DNA of 45,386 nucleotides from an uncultured Alphaproteobacteria bacterium (lineage in GTDB: Bacteria > Pseudomonadota > Alphaproteobacteria > UBA828): NCBI GenBank assembly GCA_913053235.1, contig CAJXFT010000007.1, positions 1 to 45,386 of the forward strand. Direction: 5' to 3'. The notes beneath the pieces are model-generated. The model worked only from the letters and a program-made list of their open reading frames with translations. It ran no database searches and was not told where the DNA came from. This document shows, one piece after another, positions 16,874-27,288 of this stretch; position 1 is the first letter of the stretch; every line of letters begins with the position of its first letter. The position numbers and the translations under genes are program-made.

Positions 16874-18088
16874 CTATGCCGCGATGTCGCGCCAGGCGGC
16901 GGCCAAGGCGGATGCGAATTCCGCATCGTTGATATGGTGCGGGCAGCGCACCAGCTTGCGCAACTCCGTTTCAATCAGCGTTTTCTCGAGCGCCTCGAAC
17001 AAAGCCGAATCCGCCGCCGGGTCGTGAAACGGCATGTCCGGCGCGTCGATCAGGGAGACGCCCTTCTCGGGTATGAGAAAGCGCACCGGGCCGCTGAATT
17101 TGTTGAGTTTGGCGCCGATCCATTCGCCGATGGCGCGCATTTCCTCGGGCGTGGTGCGCATCAGGCTGACTTGCGGATTGTGGATATAGATATTGCGGGC
17201 GCGGTATTTCTCCGGGATCGTCTCGCGGGCGCCGAAATTGACCATGTCGAGGGCGCCGCAACTGCCGACATAGGGCAGGCCCGCCGCCGCCAGGGCGTCG
17301 AGGCGCGTCTCGCCGGCGCTGAACACGCCGCCCATCAGATGGTCGCAGACTTCCGTCGTGGTGACGTCGATGCAGCCGCGCACGAAGCCGTCGGCGGCGA
17401 GTTTCTCCATCGATTGGCCGCCGGTGCCGGTGGCGTGAAAGACCAGGCAGTCATATTCCGCCTCGAGCAGCGCCCGCAGCTGATCGACGCAGGTTGTGGT
17501 GACGCCGAACATGGTGAGGCCGATGGCGGGTTTTTCCGCGCCCGCCCGTGGAACCTGGTGGCGCATCATGCCGGCCAGGGCGTGCGCCGCGTTGCCCAAG
17601 ACGGCGCGGGTGATGCTGTTGAGCCCGGCGACGTCGGCGACCGAGTAGACCATGGCGATATCGTTGGGCCCGACATAGGGCGCGACATCGCCCGAGGCGA
17701 CGGTGGAGACCAATATCTTGGGCAGGCCGAGGGCAAGGGCGCGCATGCCGGTGGCGACGAGCACGGTATTGCCGCTGCCGCCGGCGCCGATCATGCCGCC
17801 GATATCGCCGCGCGTGCGCACGAAATGGGCGAAGGCGTCGGCCATGGCGCTCACCGCGCGGCCGCGGTCGTCGCCGACCAGCACCGCGCCGGCACCTTCC
17901 GGGTGGTGCGACGCCACTTCCGCCGCGCTGACATCCACCGCGCCCGCATCCACCGCACCGCCAGCCCGCTCGCCGGTGCTGAGATCGACCAGGCAGGTGT
18001 CGATCCCGGCGGCCTCGATCAGACCCTTGATGAAATGCAGCTCCGCGCCCTTTGTGTCGCAGGTCCCGGCCACATAGGCTTTCATCAT
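16874..18088 (-). CDS. Tm-1-like ATP-binding domain protein (UPF0261)
   Basis: 404 aa. From [19 protein letters not shown] through [44 protein letters not shown] and [24 protein letters not shown] it follows UPF0261 from end to end. These proteins bind nucleotide; the plant homologue Tm-1 inhibits tobamovirus replication through this domain, but the bacterial role is unknown. Start is taken at ATG 18088 (ATG 18085 equally possible); the frame stays open upstream over the aldo-keto reductase gene but reads non-homologous sequence. First gene of a two-gene operon with the TIM-barrel partner. Divergent from the aldo-keto reductase with a 72-bp gap. Confidence 0.88.
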   Translation of the reverse strand: MMKAYVAGTCDTKGAELHFIKGLIEAAGIDTCLVDLSTGERAGGAVDAGAVDVSAAEVASHHPEGAGAVLVGDDRGRAVSAMADAFAHFVRTRGDIGGMIGAGGSGNTVLVATGMRALALGLPKILVSTVASGDVAPYVGPNDIAMVYSVADVAGLNSITRAVLGNAAHALAGMMRHQVPRAGAEKPAIGLTMFGVTTTCVDQLRALLEAEYDCLVFHATGTGGQSMEKLAADGFVRGCIDVTTTEVCDHLMGGVFSAGETRLDALAAAGLPYVGSCGALDMVNFGARETIPEKYRARNIYIHNPQVSLMRTTPEEMRAIGEWIGAKLNKFSGPVRFLIPEKGVSLIDAPDMPFHDPAADSALFEALEKTLIETELRKLVRCPHHINDAEFASALAAAWRDIAA

Positions 18089-18160
18089 TTTCCGTGCCCC
18101 CGATGATTTCGCTGAGTTATTGTGTAGCATGTTTGACCGTGGCGCCACGAGGAGAGCGGG

Positions 18161-19006
18161 ATGACTTTGATGCAACGCATGGTGACGGCGCGCGGCGGGG
18201 TGTCCCTGCCGGCGCTCGGCCTCGGCACCTGGAAAATGGGTGAAAAGGCGAGCAGGAGAAAAGCGGAGGTGGCGGCCCTGCGGCACGGCCTCGATCTCGG
18301 TCTCGGCCTGATCGATACGGCGGAGATGTACGCCTCCGGCGGTGCCGAGCAGGTGGTGGGCGAGGCCATACGCGGGCGCCGCGACGAGGTCTATCTGGTG
18401 TCCAAGGTGTTGCCCAGCAACGCGTCGCGGAAGGGCACCATCAAGGCCGCCGAGCGCAGCCTCAAACATCTAAAATGCGATCATATCGATCTTTATCTGC
18501 TGCATTGGCCGGGCTCGCACCCGATGGCGGAAACATTGGAGGCTTTCGAACGTCTGACCGCCGACGGCAAGATCGCAAGATACGGCGTCAGCAATTTCGA
18601 TAGCGATGAATTGGAAGAGGCCATGGCGCTCAGTGGCGGCGACGCCATTTGCGTCGATCAGGTGCTCTACAATCCGGCCCAGCGCGCCATCGAAGCCGAG
18701 CTGCTGCCATTCTGCGCGGCGCAGGGTGTGGCGCTGATGGCCTACTCGCCGCTCGACCGCGGCGGCATTCTGCAGGACGCCGTGTTGGAGCAGATCGCCG
18801 ACCGTCACCGCGTCACAACCGCCACGGTGGCGGTGGCCTGGACGCTGCGCCTTCCCGGCATGATTTCCATCCCCAAGGCGACCGCGCCGGCGCATGTGGA
18901 GGCGGTTGCCGCGGCGCGCGGGCTTGAACTCACGGCCGATGACCTTGCCGCCATCGACCGCGCCTTTCCGCCGCCCGAACCCGGCGCCAGATTGGCAATA
19001 TATTAA
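18161..19006 (+). CDS. Aldo/keto reductase
   Basis: 281 aa. (alpha/beta)8 NAD(P)H-dependent oxidoreductase with the full catalytic tetrad: Asp52 and Tyr57 in LIDTAEMYASG, Lys82 in YLVSKVLP, His115 in YLLHWPGS. YGVSNFD and the C-terminal IPKAT cofactor motif are present. It resembles bacterial YeaE/DkgA-like enzymes that reduce aldehydes such as methylglyoxal; substrate not predictable. AGGAGAGCGGG precedes the ATG. It ends just 22 bp before the CtrA-type box of the downstream sensor kinase. Confidence 0.92.
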   Translation: MTLMQRMVTARGGVSLPALGLGTWKMGEKASRRKAEVAALRHGLDLGLGLIDTAEMYASGGAEQVVGEAIRGRRDEVYLVSKVLPSNASRKGTIKAAERSLKHLKCDHIDLYLLHWPGSHPMAETLEAFERLTADGKIARYGVSNFDSDELEEAMALSGGDAICVDQVLYNPAQRAIEAELLPFCAAQGVALMAYSPLDRGGILQDAVLEQIADRHRVTTATVAVAWTLRLPGMISIPKATAPAHVEAVAAARGLELTADDLAAIDRAFPPPEPGARLAIY

Positions 19007-19028
19007 TACGAGAAACAATCCCCCATTA

Positions 19029-19043
19029 TTAACACATCGTTAA
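19029..19043. promoter_or_regulatory. CtrA-type box TTAACACATCGTTAA before sensor kinase 1
   Basis: Perfect TTAA-N7-TTAA, the CtrA consensus of alphaproteobacteria, 54 bp upstream of the kinase start. A further TTAA half-site (GGTTAATG) lies at 19053-19060. One of four such perfect boxes in the window, all in front of signalling or envelope genes. Confidence 0.7.
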
Positions 19044-19097
19044 AATTCTTATGGTTAATGTCACGCCGCGCGAGAATTTCCCGGCGGCGAGATTTCG

Positions 19098-20713
<1,616 letters not shown>

Positions 20714-20717
<4 letters not shown>

Positions 20718-21508
20718 TGCGTTGCCGCGATTAGCCCACCATCCACCACGATGTCAGCCGCAGTGACGTATTTGGCTTCGTCGGATGCCAGATAGAGCGC
20801 CGCGTAGGCGACGTCCCAACCTTCGCCCATATGGCCCATGGGGACCTGTTTGTGGCGCTTTTCGATGAGCGCTTCGGCATCTCCGGCGCCGTATTGCGCG
20901 GCCAGGCGCACCTCGACCAAAGGCGTGTGCATGAGGCCGGGAGAGACCGAATTGCAGCGGATGCCGAGCGGCGCGTATTTGACCGCCAACGCGCGGCCGA
21001 ACTGCACCAGGCCGGCCTTGGCGGCGGCGTAGCCGACATGGTCGTTGCCGATGTGGCGCAGGCCGGCAACCGACGAAATATTGACGATCGCGCCGCCGCC
21101 CTGGCGCTCCATATGCGGCAGCGCGTGCTTGCAGGCGAGAAAGGCCGAGGTCAGGTTGAAATCGAGCTGGCCCTGCCACGCCTCCTGGCTGAGCTCCAAC
21201 GGTCCGCCCGGCACCGAGCCGCCGACATTATTGACCAGAATATCGATGCGCCCGAAATGCTCGACGCAGGCACCGATCATGGCTTCGACCTCGGCCGCCT
21301 CGGTGACGTCGCAAATATGGGTTTGGCATACGCCGCCTTCGGAAGCGATGATGCCCTGGGTTTCCGCCGCCGCTTCGGGCGCCAAATCGACGGCGAAGAT
21401 GCTGGCGCCCTCGCGCGCGAAGGCCACCGCCGTGCTTTTGCCGTTGCCCCAGCCCGGTCCCACCGATCCGGCGCCGCTGATCAGCGCCACTTTATTTTCC
21501 AACCGCAT
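20714..21508 (-). CDS. SDR-family oxidoreductase
   Basis: 264 aa. Rossmann nucleotide-binding segment GAGSVGPGWGNGKSTA is a variant of TGxxxGIG with extra residues. ILVNNVGG replaces NNAG, and the active site has Ser in VNISSVAG, then Tyr-Ala-Ala-Ala-Lys (GYAAAKAGL). VSPGLMHTP follows, and AADIVVDGGL is the usual C-terminal motif. Substrate unknown. The start is set at ATG 21508 (MRLENKVALI) where the family begins; ATG 21535 adds nine residues. The unusual glycine loop VGPGWGNGKS is also seen in a subset of SDRs and may alter cofactor preference. Confidence 0.88.
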
Positions 21509-21556
21509 ATGCCTGTCCGCCCCTCGTTGTGCCAAAATTCGCCAATTGGCCGCATT

Positions 21557-21581
21557 GAATTGCGGCGAATTGCGGCGAATT
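21557..21581 (+). repeat. 2.5 copies of a 10-bp tandem repeat
   Basis: GAATTGCGGC at 21557-21566 and 21567-21576, followed by GAATT. It lies between the divergent SDR and Sel1-repeat genes, in their shared promoter region. Confidence 0.8.
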
Positions 21582-21619
21582 TATCTTTCCCCATGGGCTG
21601 GCGCCAGTATCCTTTGGTC

Positions 21620-22972
21620 ATGCGTAATGTGAATGAGCGAGGATTGCGAAACTTGCGGGTTTGGGCGATCGCCGGCGCGACCTGGCTGATGTTGCTGACG
21701 GTCTTGTCGTTTGGTTTGGCCGGCACGCTCCGCGCCGAAGAGGAACGGGCGCCGGATTTCCATGCCGCCTACGCCGCCTATGCGCGCGGCGACTATGAGA
21801 CGGCGCACGCGATGTGGCTTGTTCTGGCCAAGCGCGGCGATATCGATGCCCAGTTCAATGTGGCGGCGCTCTATGACAATGGCTGGGGCGTGAAGCGCGA
21901 CGTCGACAAGGCGGCGCTGTGGTATGGCCGCGCGGCGGCGCGCAATATCGCGCCGGCCGAGTTGGTCCTGGCGCATATCCTCAGGCGCGGAGAAGCCGGC
22001 GTGCCGGATGGCGAGCAGGCGCTGCGCCACCTGCGCTCGGCCGCCCACCGCGGTGCCGCCCGCGCCCAGTTCGAGCTCGGCGTGGCCTATGACCGCGGCA
22101 TCGGGGTGACGCAGAATTATGCCACTGCAGCCGTGTGGTATGAAAAGGCGGCGGCCCAGGGCCTGACCGAAGCGATATACAATCTTGCCACCCTGTTCGA
22201 CGAGGGCCTCGGCGCGCCGAAAGATCATGCGGCGGCGATCGCCTGGTACCGCGAAGCGGCGCGCGGCGGCAGCGCCCTGGCTGAAAACAATATCGGCAAT
22301 CTACATGAAAAAGGGTTGGGCGTGCCGCAAAACTACGTGCTCGCGGTCGAATGGTATGCCAAGGCGGCGGCGCGCGGCTTGCCGATCGCGCAAAACAATC
22401 TCGCCACCATGTATCATCTCGGCCATGGCGTGGCGCGCGATTTCAAGGCCGCGGCGCGCTGGTACAGGGTGGCGGCGGAGCAGGGCGAGCAATCGGCGCA
22501 GAACAATCTCGGCCTGTTGCGGGCCAACGGCCTCGGTGTGGCGCGCGATCTCGTGGCCGCGACCAAATGGTTCCTCCTCGCCGCCGGCGGCCCCGACAAG
22601 GAATTGGCGTTGCGCGCCAGCACCTATAGCCGCGACCTCGCGGCGCGGCTCGTCGGCGATGAATTGGCGGCGGTGCAGGAGGCGGTGGACCGCCACCATG
22701 CGGCGGCGGTGGCGCAGGCCGAAGCGGATGCCGAACGCGAGATCCCGGTGCCGATTCCGAGCGCCGCCCTCGGCCATCCAACGGTGACGGTGCAGCGCCT
22801 GTTGGCGGCGCTCGGCTATTACCAGGGCGCGGTGGACGGGTTGATCGGCCCGATCACCCTGGAGGCATTGCAAGTCGCGCGCAACAGAGAAGGGCTGGAT
22901 ATGGCGGCCGAAATATCGCCTGAATTGATCGCCGCGCTGGCCAGCCTGCGGCGCCGCCGCGGGGTACAATGA
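21620..22972 (+). CDS. Exported Sel1-repeat protein with C-terminal peptidoglycan-binding domain
   Basis: 450 aa from ATG 21620 (459 if ATG 21593 is used; no clear Shine-Dalgarno sequence for either). An N-terminal hydrophobic segment (WAIAGATWLMLLTVLSFGLA) is a signal peptide or anchor. About eight Sel1/TPR-like repeats follow, with the repeating pattern ALYDNGWGVKRDVDKAALWY. After an Ala-rich region, PTVTVQRLLAALGYYQGAVD then GLIGPITLEALQ is a PG_binding_1 fold. Sel1 repeats act as protein-interaction scaffolds, and with the wall-binding end this suggests a cell-wall-tethered adaptor in the periplasm. Divergent from the SDR gene. Confidence 0.85.
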   Translation: MRNVNERGLRNLRVWAIAGATWLMLLTVLSFGLAGTLRAEEERAPDFHAAYAAYARGDYETAHAMWLVLAKRGDIDAQFNVAALYDNGWGVKRDVDKAALWYGRAAARNIAPAELVLAHILRRGEAGVPDGEQALRHLRSAAHRGAARAQFELGVAYDRGIGVTQNYATAAVWYEKAAAQGLTEAIYNLATLFDEGLGAPKDHAAAIAWYREAARGGSALAENNIGNLHEKGLGVPQNYVLAVEWYAKAAARGLPIAQNNLATMYHLGHGVARDFKAAARWYRVAAEQGEQSAQNNLGLLRANGLGVARDLVAATKWFLLAAGGPDKELALRASTYSRDLAARLVGDELAAVQEAVDRHHAAAVAQAEADAEREIPVPIPSAALGHPTVTVQRLLAALGYYQGAVDGLIGPITLEALQVARNREGLDMAAEISPELIAALASLRRRRGVQ

Positions 22973-23097
22973 TTCGAGAATATTAGGAAAGATTCGCCGA
23001 ATCCGCCCGCGATGCCGCGCAAATGCCACCAGCCAGCGAGCCCAGACGGCGTTAATGTTTGTTTAACACCGAAAAAGTTAACATCGGATCAAGATTC
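22971..23097. promoter_or_regulatory. GANTC cluster upstream of hybrid kinase 2
   Basis: Four GANTC sites (CcrM methylation sequence) at 22971-22975, 22991-22995, 22999-23003 and 23093-23097, bracketing the CtrA-type box at 23052-23066. The gap 22973-23241 contains no gene I can support. Confidence 0.45.
23052..23066. promoter_or_regulatory. CtrA-type box TTAATGTTTGTTTAA before hybrid kinase 2
   Basis: Perfect TTAA-N7-TTAA, 175 bp upstream of the kinase ATG, with another half-site GTTAAC at 23077-23082. Confidence 0.7.
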
Positions 23098-23241
23098 ATG
23101 ACCCGTAAATGTCGGTGAGTAGGACTGACAAAAATTATGGCCGGCCGGTGAAATCACAGTTCCTGAAAGATGCGCCAGCCGATGCGTCGGCCAAAATGAC
23201 GCGGTCAAACCGCCCGCCAAATCGCGGCCGGCTCACATAAC

Positions 23242-26200
23242 ATGAGCATGCGCCAAATGTCGGACAGTCAGGAACCGGAGGAAAACCTCTCCGCGCTCAG
23301 CAATTCCCAGCTTGTCGCGGCGGTGGCGCGGCTTCAGCACCGCGTCGTTACTCTGGAAAATGAGCTTGAGGAGCACCGCCACGGCGTAACCGAGGCAGGC
23401 AAACCGATCTCGGGCGACGATCGGCTTCGCCTTCAGCGCCTTGAGTTGGCCGTGCAGGCGACCAAGGACGGTGTTTGGGATTGGGATATTGTCAACAAGC
23501 GCATATGGCAGTCGGCGCCACTGCGCCACCTCTATGGATATGCCGAGAGCGAACTTGAAGAGGCGTTCGACATCGACGATGAATCCGACCCCTGGTGCGC
23601 GGGTCTGCATCCCGAAGACCGGCCGCTTTTGGCTCGCACCCTGCGCGCCCATCTACTCGACGACACGCCTTACGAATTGGAATTTCGCTACCGCATGCCG
23701 GCGGGCGACTATCGCTGGATCGGCACGATCGGCCAGGCGATCCGCGACGGCGAAGGCACCCCCATCCGCATGGTCGGCTCGAACAGGGACATTACCGACC
23801 GCGTCAACGCCACGGATGCCTTGCGCGCCAGCGAAGCCCGCCTCGAAAAGGCGCAGCGCACCGCACAGGTAGGCAATTGGGAATATTTCCCGGCCACCGA
23901 TAGCCTCGTTTGGTCGGCTGAAACCCACCGCATTTTCGGCACCACTCCCGACGACTATCGTCCGACAAGGGAGGGATTTTACAACTTTGTCCATCCCGAC
24001 GACCGCGAGCGCATACGCGGCATCCACGACGATATTGTGCGCACCGGAAAGCAAATCGGCTATGAACACCGTATTGTGCTGGACGATGGCGAGATCCGTT
24101 GGGTGCATCAAATAAATGAGCCCATCGGCGATGACAAAGTCGAAACCGAAAGCCGACGCGGCACCGTCCAGCTCATCACCGAACGAAAACTGGCCGAACA
24201 GGCGCTCAAGCATAGCGAAGCACAGCAGCGCCTGCTGATGGACAGCATGCCGGCATTGATCGCCTATATCGATGCCGACAAGCGCTACAGGACCGTCAAT
24301 CGTACTTTCGAGGAATGGTACCGGCTGCCGCTCGCGTCAGTATTGGGAAAGACGGTCGAAGCAGTCGTCGGAGCGGAGTATTACGCCACGATCAAGGATT
24401 TTACCGAGCGCGCGCTTGCCGGCGAACAGGTTAGCTATGATCGAACCATTACCTACCCCGGCGGGCGAAGCCGGGATATCCATGCCGCCTTGGTTCCTGA
24501 CATAGGCCCTGAACAACGTGTCCGTGGATACTATGCTCTGATCACCGACGACACCGAGCGCAAAGAGAACGAAGAACAGTTGCGCCAAAGCGAGGCGCGC
24601 CTTGTCGAAGCGCAGCAACTCGGAAATGTCGGTAGTTGGGCACTGTATTTTCTCGGCGATGACCAAGTCGAGACTCGCTGGTCGGAGCAATTGTGCAGAA
24701 TTTACGGAATCGAGCCGGATGCGGCGCCACAAGAACTTTCTGCGTTCATCGAACTTGTCCATCCGGACGATCGAGACGGCCTAACTCTTGCCTGGAGAAA
24801 TGCGTTTGAGCGGAACGAACTCTTTCAGGCGGAACACCGCATAATATGTCCCGGCGGAAAAATCCGGCACGTTCACACCAAGGCGCGTTTTTTCGCCTTC
24901 GATGCCGGCGGCGGCAAACGCTGTGTCGGAGCTACCAGCGATATCACGGAGCGCAAGGAGATCGAGGAAGCGTTGCGCGATCGCGAGCAAATGCTGAGCG
25001 GTATATTCGAATCCGCTTCAGTCGGCATCGTGGTGAACGATACCGAAGGCCGTTTCATAAAGTCGAACCGCACCTATCAGGCGATGTTGGGCTTGAGCGG
25101 CGAAGAGCTGAAACGCATGACATTCTGGGACGTCACTCACCCGGATGACCATGCGCGGGAGGTGGTACCGCGCAATAAATTCTTGGCCGGCGGCGGCGAG
25201 TCTTATCAGCTCGACAAAAGATATATTCATAACAATGGTTCGACCTTGTGGGTGCGCGTGAATTCGGCGCGCTTGAAAAATGCCGAGGGCAAGGTTATCG
25301 GCGATATAGCCGTGGTCGAGGATATTACGCGGCGCCGGGAAATCGAGGCGCAACTTCTGCAATCCCAGAAAATGGAGGTGGTCGGCCAGCTTACCGGCGG
25401 CGTCGCGCATGATTTCAACAACCTCCTCACCGTGATATCGGGCAACCTCCATCTGCTGCGCGAAGGCGCCGACGGCGGCAAGGCCGGCCCCGATTTAATC
25501 GCCCGCGCGCTCCAGGCGGTTGAGCGCGGCGCCGATTTGACCCGGCGCCTGTTGGCGTTTTCCAGGACCCAAACGCTGCAACCCGACGCCGTGGATGCCG
25601 GCGCGCTGGTGTCGGACATGATCGAAATATTGCACCGTACCCTGGGCGCGAATATCGAGATCGTGACCTCTCGGCCGGATGATTTATGGCCTTGCGAGGC
25701 CGATTCTTCGCTGCTGGAAAGCGCCATTTTGAATTTGGCGATCAATGCGCGCGACGCCATGGCGGATGGCGGCACGCTTGCCATCTCGGTCGAAAATTCG
25801 CAATTGGATGATGCCGATGCCGCCGCCGAGACGGATGCCAAGGCGGGAGAATATGTGATGCTGTCGGTATGCGATACCGGAGCCGGCATCGCCAGGGAAA
25901 ATCTGGACCGCGTTTTCGAGCCGTTTTTTTCCACCAAGGAAGTCGGCAAGGGGTCCGGCCTCGGCCTCAGCATGGTTTATGGTTTTGCCCGGCAATCGCG
26001 CGGCCATGTGAATATCGAGAGCGAGGAGGGCGAGGGCACCAAGGTCAGGCTTTTCCTGCCGCGCGCGATGCGCACGGATGAGCAAGCCGCGCCGGCGCCG
26101 CCGGTGGACGGCATACCGGCGGCCAGGGGCGAAACAATTCTGATCGTCGAGGACGATCCGGACGTGCGCACGCTTGCCGCCGCCCTGTTGTCGAAACTCG

Positions 26201-26493
26201 GCTATCAAATCATTGAGGCGCCGGATGCAAAGGCGGCGCTGGCGCTGTTGCGGCGCAGCGGTTCGGTCGATTTGCTGCTTAGCGATATCGCCTTGCCCGG
26301 CGAATTGAACGGCACCGACCTCGCGATCGAAGTGCGCGCCGCAGCGCCGGGTATCAAAATCGTATTAATGTCGGGCCTGGCGCAAAGCGATGTCGACGGC
26401 GAAAAGGCCGCCGAGCACGGATTTCACTTTATTCAAAAGCCGTTCGGCAAGCCCGTTCTCGCCAATACCATCCGCAAGGCACTCGACGGATAG
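23242..26493 (+). CDS. Soluble five-PAS hybrid histidine kinase
   Basis: 1083 aa, no membrane helix. A short coiled coil (~20-48) leads to five PAS/PAC modules at about 65-185, 200-315, 325-440, 455-570 and 580-700, each closing with a DIT-E/R-like PAC end. The HisKA domain has His723 in GGVAHDFNNLLTVI. HATPase motifs are NLAINARDAM (Asn835), CDTGAGI and GKGSGLGLSMVYGFARQS. A C-terminal receiver (~965-1083) starts TILIVEDDPDVR with phospho-acceptor Asp1015 in LLLSDIALPG. Domain plan and wording of the kinase core match the six-PAS kinase at 35540-39139, so the two are paralogues. Shine-Dalgarno sequence is weak; CtrA and GANTC sites lie upstream. It converges on the lactonase gene (4-bp gap). 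Confidence 0.93.
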   Translation: MSMRQMSDSQEPEENLSALSNSQLVAAVARLQHRVVTLENELEEHRHGVTEAGKPISGDDRLRLQRLELAVQATKDGVWDWDIVNKRIWQSAPLRHLYGYAESELEEAFDIDDESDPWCAGLHPEDRPLLARTLRAHLLDDTPYELEFRYRMPAGDYRWIGTIGQAIRDGEGTPIRMVGSNRDITDRVNATDALRASEARLEKAQRTAQVGNWEYFPATDSLVWSAETHRIFGTTPDDYRPTREGFYNFVHPDDRERIRGIHDDIVRTGKQIGYEHRIVLDDGEIRWVHQINEPIGDDKVETESRRGTVQLITERKLAEQALKHSEAQQRLLMDSMPALIAYIDADKRYRTVNRTFEEWYRLPLASVLGKTVEAVVGAEYYATIKDFTERALAGEQVSYDRTITYPGGRSRDIHAALVPDIGPEQRVRGYYALITDDTERKENEEQLRQSEARLVEAQQLGNVGSWALYFLGDDQVETRWSEQLCRIYGIEPDAAPQELSAFIELVHPDDRDGLTLAWRNAFERNELFQAEHRIICPGGKIRHVHTKARFFAFDAGGGKRCVGATSDITERKEIEEALRDREQMLSGIFESASVGIVVNDTEGRFIKSNRTYQAMLGLSGEELKRMTFWDVTHPDDHAREVVPRNKFLAGGGESYQLDKRYIHNNGSTLWVRVNSARLKNAEGKVIGDIAVVEDITRRREIEAQLLQSQKMEVVGQLTGGVAHDFNNLLTVISGNLHLLREGADGGKAGPDLIARALQAVERGADLTRRLLAFSRTQTLQPDAVDAGALVSDMIEILHRTLGANIEIVTSRPDDLWPCEADSSLLESAILNLAINARDAMADGGTLAISVENSQLDDADAAAETDAKAGEYVMLSVCDTGAGIARENLDRVFEPFFSTKEVGKGSGLGLSMVYGFARQSRGHVNIESEEGEGTKVRLFLPRAMRTDEQAAPAPPVDGIPAARGETILIVEDDPDVRTLAAALLSKLGYQIIEAPDAKAALALLRRSGSVDLLLSDIALPGELNGTDLAIEVRAAAPGIKIVLMSGLAQSDVDGEKAAEHGFHFIQKPFGKPVLANTIRKALDG

Positions 26494-26497
26494 TCTT

Positions 26498-27262
26498 TTA
26501 GGTCAGCTCGAGCGGCGCCTGCGGGACGGCTTGCCAATATTCCGGATCGTGGCCGTAAAATATGCGCGCGCCGGCGGTTTGCAGGCGGCGCAGGGTCTTC
26601 AGCGATTCAAGCATTTTCACCTTGTCGAAAACGATATTGGGAAGATGCATGTCCTCGAGGGTTTTGCGGAAATAGCAGGCGTCGGCGGCCAGGATGATGT
26701 CGCCGGAAGCCAGCTTGACCTTGAGCGATTGATGCCCCGGTGTATGGCCGTAAGTGGGAACCGTCACCACCGTGCCGTCGCCGAACAGGTCATGTTCGCC
26801 GTCGATCTGCTGAATCTGATGGCCGTGGTTGTAATCCGCCGGATTGAAGAGATTTTGTTCGATCAGCTCGGGCACATGGCCGGCTTCCCATTCCTTCTTC
26901 TGGATGATGATCTTGGCGTTGGCGACCAATGTGTTGCCGCCGGTATGGTCCCAATGGAGGTGCGAGTTGACGATATAGTCGATCGAATCGGCGGCGATAT
27001 CGAGCGCCGCCAGGCGCGCCTCGATCTCCTCTCCGGGGCGGAATTCGACCTCGAACAGATCGGCCATCACGTCGCCGGCGCGGCCGCGCATATCGGTCTG
27101 AATATCCGGATGCAGGCCGCTGTCGAACAGCACCCGCCCTTTCGGGTGGTCGATCAGATAGGCCGGCACGGGAAAGCGGATTCTGCCCGGCGCGTCGGCC
27201 ATCATCAGATTGAAGTCGCCGCTGATCCAGCCGCAGGTCATCGCATAGACTTTAACCGTCAT
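26498..27262 (-). CDS. MBL-fold lactonase, AiiA/AttM (BlcC) type
   Basis: 254 aa. Zinc motif His101-x-His103-x-Asp105-His106 in NSHLHWDHTGGN, with later metal ligands in YGHTPGHQSL, DACYF and YGHDPEYW. VLFDSGLHPD and the overall order match N-acyl-homoserine lactonases and the gamma-butyrolactonase BlcC/AttM. GGGGAGAAG lies just upstream of ATG 27262, which is why I prefer it to ATG 27295. The adjacent upstream gene is an iron alcohol dehydrogenase like BlcB; together they suggest lactone opening followed by oxidation of the hydroxy acid. Quorum quenching is an alternative. Cytosolic. Confidence 0.83.
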   Translation of the reverse strand: MTVKVYAMTCGWISGDFNLMMADAPGRIRFPVPAYLIDHPKGRVLFDSGLHPDIQTDMRGRAGDVMADLFEVEFRPGEEIEARLAALDIAADSIDYIVNSHLHWDHTGGNTLVANAKIIIQKKEWEAGHVPELIEQNLFNPADYNHGHQIQQIDGEHDLFGDGTVVTVPTYGHTPGHQSLKVKLASGDIILAADACYFRKTLEDMHLPNIVFDKVKMLESLKTLRRLQTAGARIFYGHDPEYWQAVPQAPLELT

Positions 27263-27288
27263 ATCGCTTCTCCCCGGTGTTTTCCGAT

